Source: Muribaculaceae bacterium
GTDB lineage: Bacteria; Bacteroidota; Bacteroidia; Bacteroidales; Muribaculaceae
Assembly: GCA_029068655.1 (NCBI GenBank)
Contig: JAIECF010000066.1
Location: 1-39,858, forward strand
Length of the DNA: 39,858 nucleotides
Direction: 5' to 3'
This document shows positions 1 to 8,330 of the stretch, in pieces (the stretch's first letter is position 1; every line of letters begins with the position of its first letter). The position numbers were made by a program, and so were the translations under genes. A model generated the notes under the pieces. It did no database searches. It saw nothing but the letters and a program-made list of their open reading frames with translations, and was not told the DNA's origin.

Positions 1-178
1 CTATCGGCACGTCAAACTGAAAATTGTCAATTTCGAAGTCAAGCATCTTTATCTTAGGCACATTGTCAAGAAGATGATTGAAATCGAATGGTTCCAATGC
101 TTTAGTATCCGGATTCTCTATCATTCCGATAGTTCCTCCGGTATATATAAGCAATATTTTCGGTTTTTTCACAGACAT
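1..178 (-). CDS. ansA: Type I L-asparaginase, N-terminal part (cut by window edge)
   Basis: The reverse strand reads from ATG at 178 to the window edge without a stop, giving 59 residues. The start of the protein contains IYTGGTIGM, the nucleophile-threonine motif of the asparaginase/glutaminase family; TGGTIGM close to the N-terminus after a short hydrophobic strand and no signal peptide fits the cytoplasmic type I enzyme. The enzyme hydrolyses asparagine to aspartate and ammonia. A Bacteroidota-type promoter lies just upstream (200-231). The C-terminal catalytic residues are outside the window, so activity cannot be judged. The family call is firm; the gene symbol is by analogy. Confidence 0.85.
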   Translation of the reverse strand, partial: MSVKKPKILLIYTGGTIGMIENPDTKALEPFDFNHLLDNVPKIKMLDFEIDNFQFDVPI

Positions 179-199
179 ATGATATTAATTTTCAATGCG

Positions 200-231
200 C
201 AAAGATAGCAAAAAAAAATCAAGTCCACAAC
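200..231 (-). promoter_or_regulatory. Promoter of the asparaginase gene
   Basis: On the minus strand, GTTG (231-228) is followed after exactly 20 nt by TATCTTTG (207-200), a full match to the Bacteroidota -7 box TAnnTTTG. The start codon is 22 nt further at 178. The rest of the 179-437 gap is AT-rich, and I see no matching promoter for the efflux operon on the plus strand. Confidence 0.65.
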
Positions 232-437
232 ATTTTTCCATAATTTTAACTTCATCATCGAATACGTTACAAGAAAATTCAATCAAAATGACATAAAGAC
301 TCTCCATTGAAAGCCATGAGCATATTTATTTCCAATGAACCAATTGCTATTTCAAATGTTTAGCTATCAAAGATATTGTGTCAGTCACTTCTGGCCACTA
401 TTATTGACTTACCTAATAACCGTCAAAGCATTCCGCT

Positions 438-1844
438 ATGAAAACACCCTTAAAAACCGCCTTATTGATCTTTGTGACAGCCGGGACAGCATCTCAGGCA
501 ATCGCAGATGATTCCCACAATTGGCTTCTTGACTCCATTCCACAGAAATGGAACTATCAGTCTGTGTATTCCCAGACACTTCCGACTGACGATGACTGGT
601 GGAAGACCTTTGGAGATCCTACGCTCGATTCATTGATAAATCTGGCCGAAAAAGAGAACTTCAATCTCGCCGCCGCCCTCCAAAGGATAGAAATGGCAAA
701 AAAGACTCTCGAAGTCGCCAAGTCAGCATATTTCCCATCTGTAGATCTCTCTGCCGGATGGTCGAAAGGGCAATCTTCAGGAGCATCAGGTCCGGTAGTA
801 GCAAAATCATCTCCATACGACTATTTCTCTTTAGGCGCGACGATGCAGTGGGAAGTAGACCTTTTCGGAAGAATCACGCAGAATGTGAAGGCCGGTAAGG
901 CTGCCTACAACGCCTCCAAAGCGGAATATGACGGAACGATGGTCTCACTTGCGGCCAACGTAGCAAAAGCATATATCAATCTCCGCACTTATCAGAACGA
1001 AATGGAGGTGGCCCAGAGTCATCTCGGGGAGCAGGAAAAGGTGCTTGCAATCGTAGAGGCAAGATTCAAGGCCGGCCTTGCAAGCATGCTTGAGGTGACT
1101 CAGTCACGCACGGTAGTAGCTTCCACCAGAGCCTCTATTCCGGCACTCGAGGCGATGATCGAATCTTCAATCAATTCTCTGGCTCTTCTCACAGCAAGAT
1201 ATCCTGATGATATCTCATCATGGCTCGCAGCTCCGGCGCCAATGCCGGATGTAGTCTATGGAGCGAATCTCGGAGTTCCTGCCGATCTCCTACGCAGACG
1301 TCCTGACATATTGCAGGCCGAGTATCAGCTCGCACAATATGCAGCACAGGTCGGTATTGCGAAAAAAGACTTCCTGCCGACTCTTTCCATTTCGGGATCA
1401 ATAGGCACACAGGCTCACAACGCAAAGAACCTTTTCGGTGAACACAGTATGTATTGGGAAGTCAATCCTACCCTCAGCTGGACACTCTTTGACGGACTCG
1501 CACGCAATTACCGAACCGCCGAAGCCAAAGCTCAGCTTGAAGCGGCCGTAGACAGCTACAATTATACGGTCATGAATGCCGTAATAGAGGTGTATAACGC
1601 AACCACCACATTCAAATCTACAATGAAGACCATAAAACTGACAGATGAAGTGATCGACAACAGCAAGCAGTCGCTTGATCTCGCGGTAGACCGCTATAAG
1701 AAAGGTCTGTCACCATTCAACAACGTTGTCGATGCTCAGATCAGCTATCTGACCAATCAGGATTCCCAGATCACCGCCCGGGGCAAGGCGCTCATTGCCG
1801 TCGTGAACCTGTATGAGGCTCTTGGAGGTGGATGGAATGATTGA
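438..1844 (+). CDS. RND efflux outer-membrane channel (TolC/OprM-like, NodT family)
   Basis: This 468-residue protein is the outer-membrane channel of a tripartite drug efflux pump. It begins with a signal peptide (hydrophobic run at about 8-22, probable cleavage after AIA near 23). Unlike many NodT-family channels there is no lipobox cysteine, so it is probably not lipid-anchored. The body shows two OEP repeats: the first (about 60-250) with the long helical stretch LAANVAKAYINLRTYQNEME, the second (about 270-465) starting at the family signature VPADLLRRRPDILQAEYQLA. It is followed after 60 nt by the adaptor gene, then the pump, all on the same strand. No regulator (TetR, MarR, AraC) is adjacent, and I found no consensus promoter upstream. 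The substrate cannot be read from the sequence. Confidence 0.93.
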   Translation: MKTPLKTALLIFVTAGTASQAIADDSHNWLLDSIPQKWNYQSVYSQTLPTDDDWWKTFGDPTLDSLINLAEKENFNLAAALQRIEMAKKTLEVAKSAYFPSVDLSAGWSKGQSSGASGPVVAKSSPYDYFSLGATMQWEVDLFGRITQNVKAGKAAYNASKAEYDGTMVSLAANVAKAYINLRTYQNEMEVAQSHLGEQEKVLAIVEARFKAGLASMLEVTQSRTVVASTRASIPALEAMIESSINSLALLTARYPDDISSWLAAPAPMPDVVYGANLGVPADLLRRRPDILQAEYQLAQYAAQVGIAKKDFLPTLSISGSIGTQAHNAKNLFGEHSMYWEVNPTLSWTLFDGLARNYRTAEAKAQLEAAVDSYNYTVMNAVIEVYNATTTFKSTMKTIKLTDEVIDNSKQSLDLAVDRYKKGLSPFNNVVDAQISYLTNQDSQITARGKALIAVVNLYEALGGGWND

Positions 1845-1850
1845 TGTTGT

Positions 1851-1871
1851 ACGTTTTACGTTTTACGTTTT
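1851..1871 (+). repeat. Three tandem copies of ACGTTTT between two efflux genes
   Basis: ACGTTTT occurs three times head to tail (1851-1857, 1858-1864, 1865-1871) in the 60-nt spacer before the adaptor gene. It lies 34 nt upstream of the adaptor start, so copy-number change would alter spacing without touching codons. Confidence 0.8.
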
Positions 1872-1904
1872 TTAGTTAATAGAATAATAAAAATACCATC
1901 AGAT

Positions 1905-3029
1905 ATGAAACACATAAACACTTATCTCATACTATCGGCCGGCTGCCTTCTTCTGTCAATTGCCTCATGCAAAAAAAACGACAAAAAAGCTGTGAGTGAT
2001 GATGCTCCTATGATATATGTGGCTAATCCGGTTGTAGACTCAATCGTTCTTCACAAGACATATCCCGGACTCCTCGGAGCCTCCGATAACGCCACTGTGG
2101 TAGGCCGAGTCAACGGCACCTTACTCTCCAAGAACTATGAAAGCGGATGCTACGTCAACAAAGGACAGCTTCTCTTCACCATTGAGTCGACTAAATACCG
2201 CGATGCCGTGCAGCAGGCGCAGGCGTCACTCGCGACTGCAAAGAGCCAGTATGAATACGCAAGCCGCAACTACCAGGCCCTCAGCGAGGCTCTCAAAAGC
2301 GACGCGGTCTCTCAGATTGAGGTGATCCAGGCCAAAGCGACTATGGAGCAGGCTGCGGCATCTGTAAAAAACGCCGAGGCAGCCCTTAGCCAGGCCAACC
2401 TGAATCTGTCCTACTGTTCGGTGAAGGCGCCCATTGCAGGCTATGTGTCTTCAAATATTCCAAATGTTGGAGAATACATCAGTGGAGAGGGATCTCCTGT
2501 AGAACTCTGCAAGATATACGACAACACGAATATGACCGCGACCTTCAACATCGAGGATGCACAATATGAGCAGATGATCGGTCAGAACGGCGGCATGAAC
2601 CAAGAACTCTACAGAAATGTCCCGATTAAGTTCAATCAGCCTCTACCCCATTCGTATACAGCGGATCTGAGCTATCAGTCGCCATCGATCAATTCCTCGA
2701 CTGGAACACTTCAACTTAAGGGTTCGATCAAGAACATAGACAACGAACTAAAAGATGGAATGTATGTCACTATAGAGCTTCCATACGGAATAAATCCGAA
2801 GGCTATACTTATCAAAGATGCTTCTATCGGTACGGACCAGCTCGGCAAATATGTATATGTGGTCAATGATTCCAACAAGGTGGTGTATACTCCTATCAAG
2901 ACAGGCGAGGTGTATCAGGATTCTCTGCGTGTAGTAGACGAAGGACTCAAACCGGGCGACCGCTACGTGACAGAAGCCTTGCTCTCGGTACGCAACGGAA
3001 TGACCGTCAATCCCCAACTGGTAAAGTAA
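1905..3029 (+). CDS. RND efflux periplasmic adaptor (membrane fusion lipoprotein, AcrA-like)
   Basis: A 374-residue adaptor linking the inner-membrane pump to the outer-membrane channel. The N-terminus has a lipoprotein signal ending in SIASC, so Cys22 is the likely lipid-modified residue. The order of elements is typical: a first half-lipoyl strand (GRVNGTLLSKNYESGCYVNK, about 69-88), a long alpha-hairpin rich in Ala and Gln (about 100-165), the second half-lipoyl region (YCSVKAPIAGYVSSNIPNVG), a beta-barrel with KDGMYVTIELP, and a membrane-proximal domain ending near residue 374. Its place between the channel and an AcrB-like pump confirms the role. Length is normal for the family. Confidence 0.94.
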   Translation: MKHINTYLILSAGCLLLSIASCKKNDKKAVSDDAPMIYVANPVVDSIVLHKTYPGLLGASDNATVVGRVNGTLLSKNYESGCYVNKGQLLFTIESTKYRDAVQQAQASLATAKSQYEYASRNYQALSEALKSDAVSQIEVIQAKATMEQAAASVKNAEAALSQANLNLSYCSVKAPIAGYVSSNIPNVGEYISGEGSPVELCKIYDNTNMTATFNIEDAQYEQMIGQNGGMNQELYRNVPIKFNQPLPHSYTADLSYQSPSINSSTGTLQLKGSIKNIDNELKDGMYVTIELPYGINPKAILIKDASIGTDQLGKYVYVVNDSNKVVYTPIKTGEVYQDSLRVVDEGLKPGDRYVTEALLSVRNGMTVNPQLVK

Positions 3030-3061
3030 AATCATCAGGCAATCCAAAATGAAGCAACAGA

Positions 3062-3088
3062 TGCATTATGAATTGTGCATTATGAATT
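3062..3088 (+). repeat. Two 13-bp direct repeats between adaptor and pump genes
   Basis: TGCATTATGAATT occurs at 3062-3074 and again at 3076-3088, one base apart, within the 73-nt spacer before the pump gene and 14 nt from its start codon. Confidence 0.8.
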
Positions 3089-3102
3089 AAAAAGATACCA
3101 CT

Positions 3103-6100
3103 ATGTTCTCGAAATTCTTTATAAACAGGCCGATATTCGCAACCGTCATCGCAGTCCTGATGGTGCTGGCAGGCGCAATGTGCTACTTCTCGCTTCCGGT
3201 GGCGCAATATCCCGACATTACTCCACCCACAGTCATGGTAAGCGCATCCTATCCGGGCGCCTCAGCCTCTACAGTCGCCCAGACTGTGGGAGTTCCGATC
3301 GAACAGCAGGTGAACGGAGTGGAAGGAATGTTATACATGAGCAGCAATTCAAGTTCGGACGGAAGCTACAGCCTTACGATTACTTTTGAAAACGGCACTG
3401 ATCTTGACCAGGCAGCCGTGGAGGTACAGAACCGCATATCGATGATAAGCTCCACTCTGCCATCGGAAGTTGCACAGCAGGGAGTTTCCGTAAACAAGGA
3501 ATCAAGCGACCAGATCATGTTCGTAGCTCTAACCGCTGAAGACACAGAAAGATATGACGCCCTATATCTGACCAACTACGCGCAGCTGAATCTTGTCAAC
3601 CCACTAAGCCGAGTCGAAGGCGTTGGTGGAGTCCAGGCTTTCGGCGGTGGAGAATACAGCATGCGAATATGGCTTGATCCTGAAGCGCTAAGGATACGTG
3701 GACTAACGCCTGCAGACGTCTCAAGCGCAATACAATCTCAGAATATGGAGGTAAGCGCAGGCTCCATCGGGCAGCCTCCTCTAAGCGGCAATTCCGCGTT
3801 TGAATACACTCTCGTCAGTCACGGCAGGCTTTCCACACCGGAAGAGTTCGGAAATATCGTAATAAAGACCGACGGCACAAACATGCTTAGACTCCGCGAT
3901 GTAGCGAAGATCGACCTTGGCTCGGAAAGTTATTCCAACAGCTCTACGATCAACGGAAAGCAGGGATGCACTATCGGCATCAACCAACTTCCGGGAGCTA
4001 ACGCACTTGACGTGGCAAAGGGATGTATCGCCGAGCTTGACAGACTTTCTGACTATCTGCCCGAAGGTGTTCATCTCAACGTAATCATGAATCAGACAGA
4101 CTATGTCAAGGAATCTGTTGACGATCTCTTCGTGACATTCCTTCTTACATCGCTCATCGTCATGGTGGTGATACTTATCTTCCTACAGAACTGGAGGGCA
4201 GTCGTGATACCTATGATTACAATACCAGTATCCCTGATCGCGACATTCGCGGTAATGAAAATCATGGGATTCTCGCTCAACACCCTCTCACTCTTCGGCC
4301 TTGTGCTTGCTATCGCAATCGTGGTCGATGACGCCATAGTTGTGGTGGAAGACTGTTCTCGACTTGTAGATACAGGGGAGATGACACGCCATGAAGCCGC
4401 TACAAAGGCCATGCAGGAACTTACGGGACCGGTAATAGGCGAGGTACTCGTCTTGCTGTCGGTATTCATCCCCACAGCATTCGTATCAGGCATCACCGGG
4501 CAGCTGTACAAACAGTTCGCACTGACTATCGCTGTCTCTACTGCTTTCTCCGGGTTCAACGCCCTTACCCTCACCCCTGCGCTGTGCGCTCTCTTCCTGA
4601 CGCCCAAGAAACAATCGAAATTCTTCGTCTACAGATGGTTTAACGCCGGCTGGACAAAGGTGGAAAACTTATATAACAAAGCTGTCGGAGTAATGCTCAA
4701 CCATGCTACAGCCTCCCTAATCGTCTTCCTTATTCTGGCAGGAGCCGCTTTCTATGGTTTCGTAAAGTGGCCTACCAGCTATATACCATCGGAGGACATG
4801 GGATATTTCATGACATCGGTACAGCTACCTACCGGAGCATCGCTTGAACGCGCCGAGAAGATCACAAACTCACTCGCCGGGGAAATACAGAAACTTCCGG
4901 AAGTGAAGGATGTGATGACAATATCCGGCTTCTCCATGATGGGGGGCGGGGCTGCATCAAACGGAGGAACGGTAATGGTAATGCTGAAACCCTGGAAGGA
5001 ACGTGGCAGAAAAGGTTCGGTCGACAATGTAATCGCCAAGGTGAACGAGATCTCAGCAAAATATCAGGGAGCCATGATATTTTCCGTGAATCCCCCGGCA
5101 ATTCCGGGTCTCGGAATGTCGTCAGGCCTGGAGATGAATCTTCTGGACATAAACTCACTTGGCCCTACAGAAATGCTGAAGGCCATCGACGCACTCCGCG
5201 AAGCAGTAAAGAAAGACCCGAGACTCGAATCCCTTACTTCGATGTATCAAGGCGTAGTGCCGCAGTATCAGCTCAACATAGATAGAGATAAGGCAAAGAC
5301 CCAAGGACTTGTGATGTCTGACATTTTCTCCTCTCTCAGCGGATATCTCGGAGGAAACTACGTGAATGATTTCGTGGAGTTTGACCGGGTATTTCAGGTG
5401 CGCATGCAGGGTGACCAGGCGGCTCGCGACAATATCAACGACGTATTGCGCCTGTCGGTAAGAAACTCTGCCGGAGAGATGGTTCCATTCTCTTCATTCA
5501 CGACCATAGAACCTGTAATGGGAGAGGCATCGATCAACCGCTACAACATGTATCAGTCAGCATCGGTGACTGTCAATCCCGCAAAAGGAGTATCTTCTTC
5601 AGAAGGTATAAAGGCCATGGAAGAATTGGTGCAGTCTACTCTCGGAAAGAACTATTCATATGCATGGACCGGCATTGCTTATCAGGAGACACAGTCTGGG
5701 ACAACGATCTCATTCGTATTCATCTTCGCGATCATAATGACAATACTTGTGCTCGCCGCCCAGTATGAAAGCTGGACCGATCCTATCGCCGTAATACTCG
5801 CAACTCCTATCGCGGTGCTTGGCACTATTCTCGGATGCATCTGTATGAGTCAGTCAATAAGCGTCTACACACAGATAGGCTTGATATTGCTGATAGGAAT
5901 GTCGGCAAAGAACGCCATCCTGATTGTAGAGTATGCGATGGACTTCCGAAAGAGCGGGAAGAGTATCAAGCAGTCTGCGCATGATGCAGGTGTGATCCGC
6001 TTCCGCCCCATCATGATGACGGCACTTGCATTCGTATTCGGTGTCATGCCTATGATGTTCGCTACCGGAGCCGGAGCCAACAGCCGTATCGAACTCGGCA

Positions 6101-6270
6101 CCGCTGTTGTTTTCGGCATGGCGATGAACGCCTTTATCGGCACTCTCTTTGTCCCGAACTTCTGGGAACTGATGCAGCGCATCAACGAGAAGTACCTCTC
6201 AGGTCTCTTCAAGGATCCTGCTACTTCACCCAAACAGACCGCCACCAATACCTCGGATATGGTCGGATAG
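3103..6270 (+). CDS. RND multidrug efflux transporter permease (AcrB/MexB-like, HAE1 family)
   Basis: This 1055-residue inner-membrane pump has the HAE1 architecture: TM1 near residue 10 (ATVIAVLMVLAGAMCYF), a large periplasmic porter loop, TM2-6 from about 335, a second periplasmic loop and TM8-12 from about 865. The proton relay is intact: adjacent aspartates 409 and 410 in TM4 (IVVDDAIVVVED) and Lys936 in TM10 (GMSAKNAILIVEYA). The trimer uses proton motive force to move drugs, bile salts or similar amphiphiles into the channel encoded two genes upstream. It is the last gene of the operon and is followed within 22 nt by a strong terminator. Substrate range is not predictable. Confidence 0.96.
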   Translation: MFSKFFINRPIFATVIAVLMVLAGAMCYFSLPVAQYPDITPPTVMVSASYPGASASTVAQTVGVPIEQQVNGVEGMLYMSSNSSSDGSYSLTITFENGTDLDQAAVEVQNRISMISSTLPSEVAQQGVSVNKESSDQIMFVALTAEDTERYDALYLTNYAQLNLVNPLSRVEGVGGVQAFGGGEYSMRIWLDPEALRIRGLTPADVSSAIQSQNMEVSAGSIGQPPLSGNSAFEYTLVSHGRLSTPEEFGNIVIKTDGTNMLRLRDVAKIDLGSESYSNSSTINGKQGCTIGINQLPGANALDVAKGCIAELDRLSDYLPEGVHLNVIMNQTDYVKESVDDLFVTFLLTSLIVMVVILIFLQNWRAVVIPMITIPVSLIATFAVMKIMGFSLNTLSLFGLVLAIAIVVDDAIVVVEDCSRLVDTGEMTRHEAATKAMQELTGPVIGEVLVLLSVFIPTAFVSGITGQLYKQFALTIAVSTAFSGFNALTLTPALCALFLTPKKQSKFFVYRWFNAGWTKVENLYNKAVGVMLNHATASLIVFLILAGAAFYGFVKWPTSYIPSEDMGYFMTSVQLPTGASLERAEKITNSLAGEIQKLPEVKDVMTISGFSMMGGGAASNGGTVMVMLKPWKERGRKGSVDNVIAKVNEISAKYQGAMIFSVNPPAIPGLGMSSGLEMNLLDINSLGPTEMLKAIDALREAVKKDPRLESLTSMYQGVVPQYQLNIDRDKAKTQGLVMSDIFSSLSGYLGGNYVNDFVEFDRVFQVRMQGDQAARDNINDVLRLSVRNSAGEMVPFSSFTTIEPVMGEASINRYNMYQSASVTVNPAKGVSSSEGIKAMEELVQSTLGKNYSYAWTGIAYQETQSGTTISFVFIFAIIMTILVLAAQYESWTDPIAVILATPIAVLGTILGCICMSQSISVYTQIGLILLIGMSAKNAILIVEYAMDFRKSGKSIKQSAHDAGVIRFRPIMMTALAFVFGVMPMMFATGAGANSRIELGTAVVFGMAMNAFIGTLFVPNFWELMQRINEKYLSGLFKDPATSPKQTATNTSDMVG

Positions 6271-6292
6271 TGTTATTATTGAATATATAATG

Positions 6293-6344
6293 ATAGAAAA
6301 AAGAGGGACGCTTGTGTGTGAAACAGCGTCCTTCTTTTTTCTAT
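6293..6344 (+). terminator. Intrinsic terminator of the efflux operon
   Basis: Arms 6293-6311 and 6326-6344 pair over 19 positions with a single G-U wobble, around a 14-nt loop. The GC core GGACGC/GCGTCC is flanked by an A-run before and a T-run after, so it could work on both strands, serving the efflux operon and also the convergent DUF486 gene. Confidence 0.88.
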
Positions 6345-6398
6345 GACCAATGTCTGAGAATTATAATTGAAAATCAGCTATTTATTTTTTATCTTTAA

Positions 6399-6782
6399 TC
6401 ATTTGCTCCCTGTCGGCATAAAGACGAAGAATACAGCCCCTACAAGACAGAGGAATGCAGCCAAATGATTCCAGTGAAGTTTCTCTCCGGAGAGAAAGAA
6501 AACTGAAATGATGGTGAAGACTGTAAGGGTGATGACTTCCTGAATCACCTTGAGCTGCATCATCGAGAAGGAACCTCCGTTCTCTACATAACCGATTCTA
6601 TTGGCCGGTATCATAAAGCAGTATTCAAGCAACGCTATTCCCCATGAAAGAAGAATAACCGCGAAGAGGGGCCAGTTCTTTATCAAGCCCATCGACTGCA
6701 TCTTCAGATGGCCATACCAGGCCATAGTCATGAAAATATTAGAGATGATCAATAATACTATCGTTAATAAAGCCGATTTCAT
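6399..6782 (-). CDS. DMT-superfamily small membrane protein (DUF486)
   Basis: A 127-residue, very hydrophobic protein with four predicted membrane helices (about 4-20, 35-55, 77-98, 104-122). Sequence features such as NIFMTMAWYGHLK at the start and FMIPANRIGY in the middle fit the DUF486 family, which belongs to the drug/metabolite transporter superfamily and resembles half-size EmrE-like proteins. The transported substrate is unknown for the family. It is a single gene, convergent with the efflux operon. An inverted repeat and a -7 box sit just upstream (6785-6813). Confidence 0.8.
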   Translation of the reverse strand: MKSALLTIVLLIISNIFMTMAWYGHLKMQSMGLIKNWPLFAVILLSWGIALLEYCFMIPANRIGYVENGGSFSMMQLKVIQEVITLTVFTIISVFFLSGEKLHWNHLAAFLCLVGAVFFVFMPTGSK

Positions 6783-6784
6783 AA

Positions 6785-6813
6785 TGCATTGTGTTTTTTA
6801 CAATGCAAAATTA
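6785..6813 (-). promoter_or_regulatory. -7 box with overlapping inverted repeat upstream of the DUF486 gene
   Basis: On the minus strand TAATTTTG (6813-6806) matches TAnnTTTG. A perfect 8-bp inverted repeat TGCATTGT/ACAATGCA (6785-6792 and 6800-6807) overlaps the last base pairs of this box and ends 2 nt before the start codon. No clear -33 box is present. The repeat could be an operator or a leader hairpin that affects translation. Confidence 0.4.
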
Positions 6814-6859
6814 CTCAAAAATCCCGAATAATCATTAAACTTCGTTTGTTATATTGTTG

Positions 6860-6867
6860 TATTTTTG
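6860..6867 (+). promoter_or_regulatory. -7 box for the APC/AspT transporter pair
   Basis: TATTTTTG matches TAnnTTTG and lies 30 nt before the ATG at 6898. No TTG occurs at the usual 20-nt distance, so this is a partial match. It overlaps the TTG at 6865, which argues against that codon as the translation start. Confidence 0.45.
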
Positions 6868-6897
6868 AAAAACTACACAAACGAATCTACTATAACT

Positions 6898-8298
6898 ATG
6901 CTCTCAAGCGGAAAACTCGGATTCTGGGGACTTACGGCCCTCGTATTCGGCCTGATGGTAGGAACGGGCATCTACAACCTTCCTCAAAATATGGCACACG
7001 TCGCCAATCCCGGCGCGGTCTGGCTGTCGTGGCTTGTAACCTCGATGGGCATACTTCCACTCGTGCTCGCCTTCAAGTGGCTCAGCGACCGATATCCACA
7101 ATATAATGCTGGAATATACCAGTATGCCCTCGCGGGGTTCGGACGATTCGCGGGATTCAATATCGCATGGGGCTACTGGCTCTGCACTGCATTTTCAAAC
7201 ATAGCATACGCAGTGATGCTAAATGATTCCATAGGAGCTTTCTTTCCAATACTCATGCGTCATGGATGGGAAATGGTGGCCTTCGGAAGCGTATTTATCT
7301 GGCTCATGTTCTTCATCGTATCGCGTGGGATACAGACTGCGAAGTTCGTCAACAACCTGCTGGCGGCTGTCAAGGTTTTGATGCTTATATTCATTGTCGT
7401 AATCTTAGTCATCTTCTTTAAGGCCGGACTGTATGAAGCCGATGTGTGGGGAGCAGTCGCCGGAGTGGGCATTACATGGCAGCAGGTCAAGGAGACCATG
7501 ATGGTAACTCTTTTCTGTTTCTTCGGTGTCGAGGGCGCCGTCATGATGTCGGCAAGAGCGAAAAAGCCTTCTGATGTCGGCAAAGCAGGCATAGCTGGCT
7601 TTCTGATATCGCTTGCGCTTTATATGGCTGTCTCATTGCTTAGCTACGGTCTGCTCGGCAGAGCTCAGCTCGCAGACCTCCCTGATCCTTCCATTGCCTA
7701 TATATTAAGGGAAACATGCGGAGAGTGGGCCTATTGGTTTGTCATCTGTGCTGTAATAGTATCCTTGCTCGGAGGATGGGTAGCATGGACTTTAGTCGTA
7801 GCTCAGGTCCCTTACGAAGCTTCACTTGTCGGAATCTTGCCTAAATATTTCAGTAAGGTAAACAAACACAATATGCCAACCTACGGACTTTTCGCATCAA
7901 GTATCGTCATGAACCTCTTCCTCCTTATGGTGGCGATGGCTGATGACGTATATCTTACCGCATTGCATATCACAGGACTAATGATCATACCCGGCTATTT
8001 CTTCACAGGTCTTTTCCTGATAAAGAAAGCAGACAACCGAAGGATTATGACAATAGCCATAGTGACTACTGCATTCTGCCTGTGGATGGCATATTCAGGA
8101 GGCCTGCTGAATATGTTCCTTACGTCCATCTTCTACATGATGGGCATAGGGTTCTATATAAGGACACATAAGGAGCGGCAGGCTCCAGGAACACCCCTAT
8201 TCTCTTCGGGAGAAAAATGGGCATTTATCACCCTTTCCGCCGCCTCTCTTGCATCTCTCTATATAATAATCTCTGAATTCCTACCCTCATTCTCTTAA
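6898..8298 (+). CDS. APC-family amino acid permease/antiporter (basic amino acid/polyamine antiporter type)
   Basis: About 466 residues with twelve predicted membrane helices. The first helix carries the APC glycine motif GLMVGTGIYNLPQNMA, and the next region (NPGAVWLSWLVTSMGILPL) fits the APA branch that exchanges arginine/ornithine, lysine/cadaverine and similar pairs. The reading frame is open back to a TTG at 6865, but that codon overlaps a -7 promoter box and adds only a polar tail, so I place the start at the ATG at 6898. The AspT-like exchanger gene follows 32 nt later, so the two are probably co-transcribed. No amino acid decarboxylase is adjacent; the substrate is therefore uncertain. 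Confidence 0.85.
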   Translation: MLSSGKLGFWGLTALVFGLMVGTGIYNLPQNMAHVANPGAVWLSWLVTSMGILPLVLAFKWLSDRYPQYNAGIYQYALAGFGRFAGFNIAWGYWLCTAFSNIAYAVMLNDSIGAFFPILMRHGWEMVAFGSVFIWLMFFIVSRGIQTAKFVNNLLAAVKVLMLIFIVVILVIFFKAGLYEADVWGAVAGVGITWQQVKETMMVTLFCFFGVEGAVMMSARAKKPSDVGKAGIAGFLISLALYMAVSLLSYGLLGRAQLADLPDPSIAYILRETCGEWAYWFVICAVIVSLLGGWVAWTLVVAQVPYEASLVGILPKYFSKVNKHNMPTYGLFASSIVMNLFLLMVAMADDVYLTALHITGLMIIPGYFFTGLFLIKKADNRRIMTIAIVTTAFCLWMAYSGGLLNMFLTSIFYMMGIGFYIRTHKERQAPGTPLFSSGEKWAFITLSAASLASLYIIISEFLPSFS

Positions 8299-8330
8299 CC
8301 TCTCAACCTTACAACCGAAAAAACAAAACA

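Noticed and set aside
369..376. A second TATCTTTG box on the minus strand in the 179-437 gap
   Set aside because: No -33 element at the right distance, and it is about 190 nt from the asparaginase start, which already has a better promoter.
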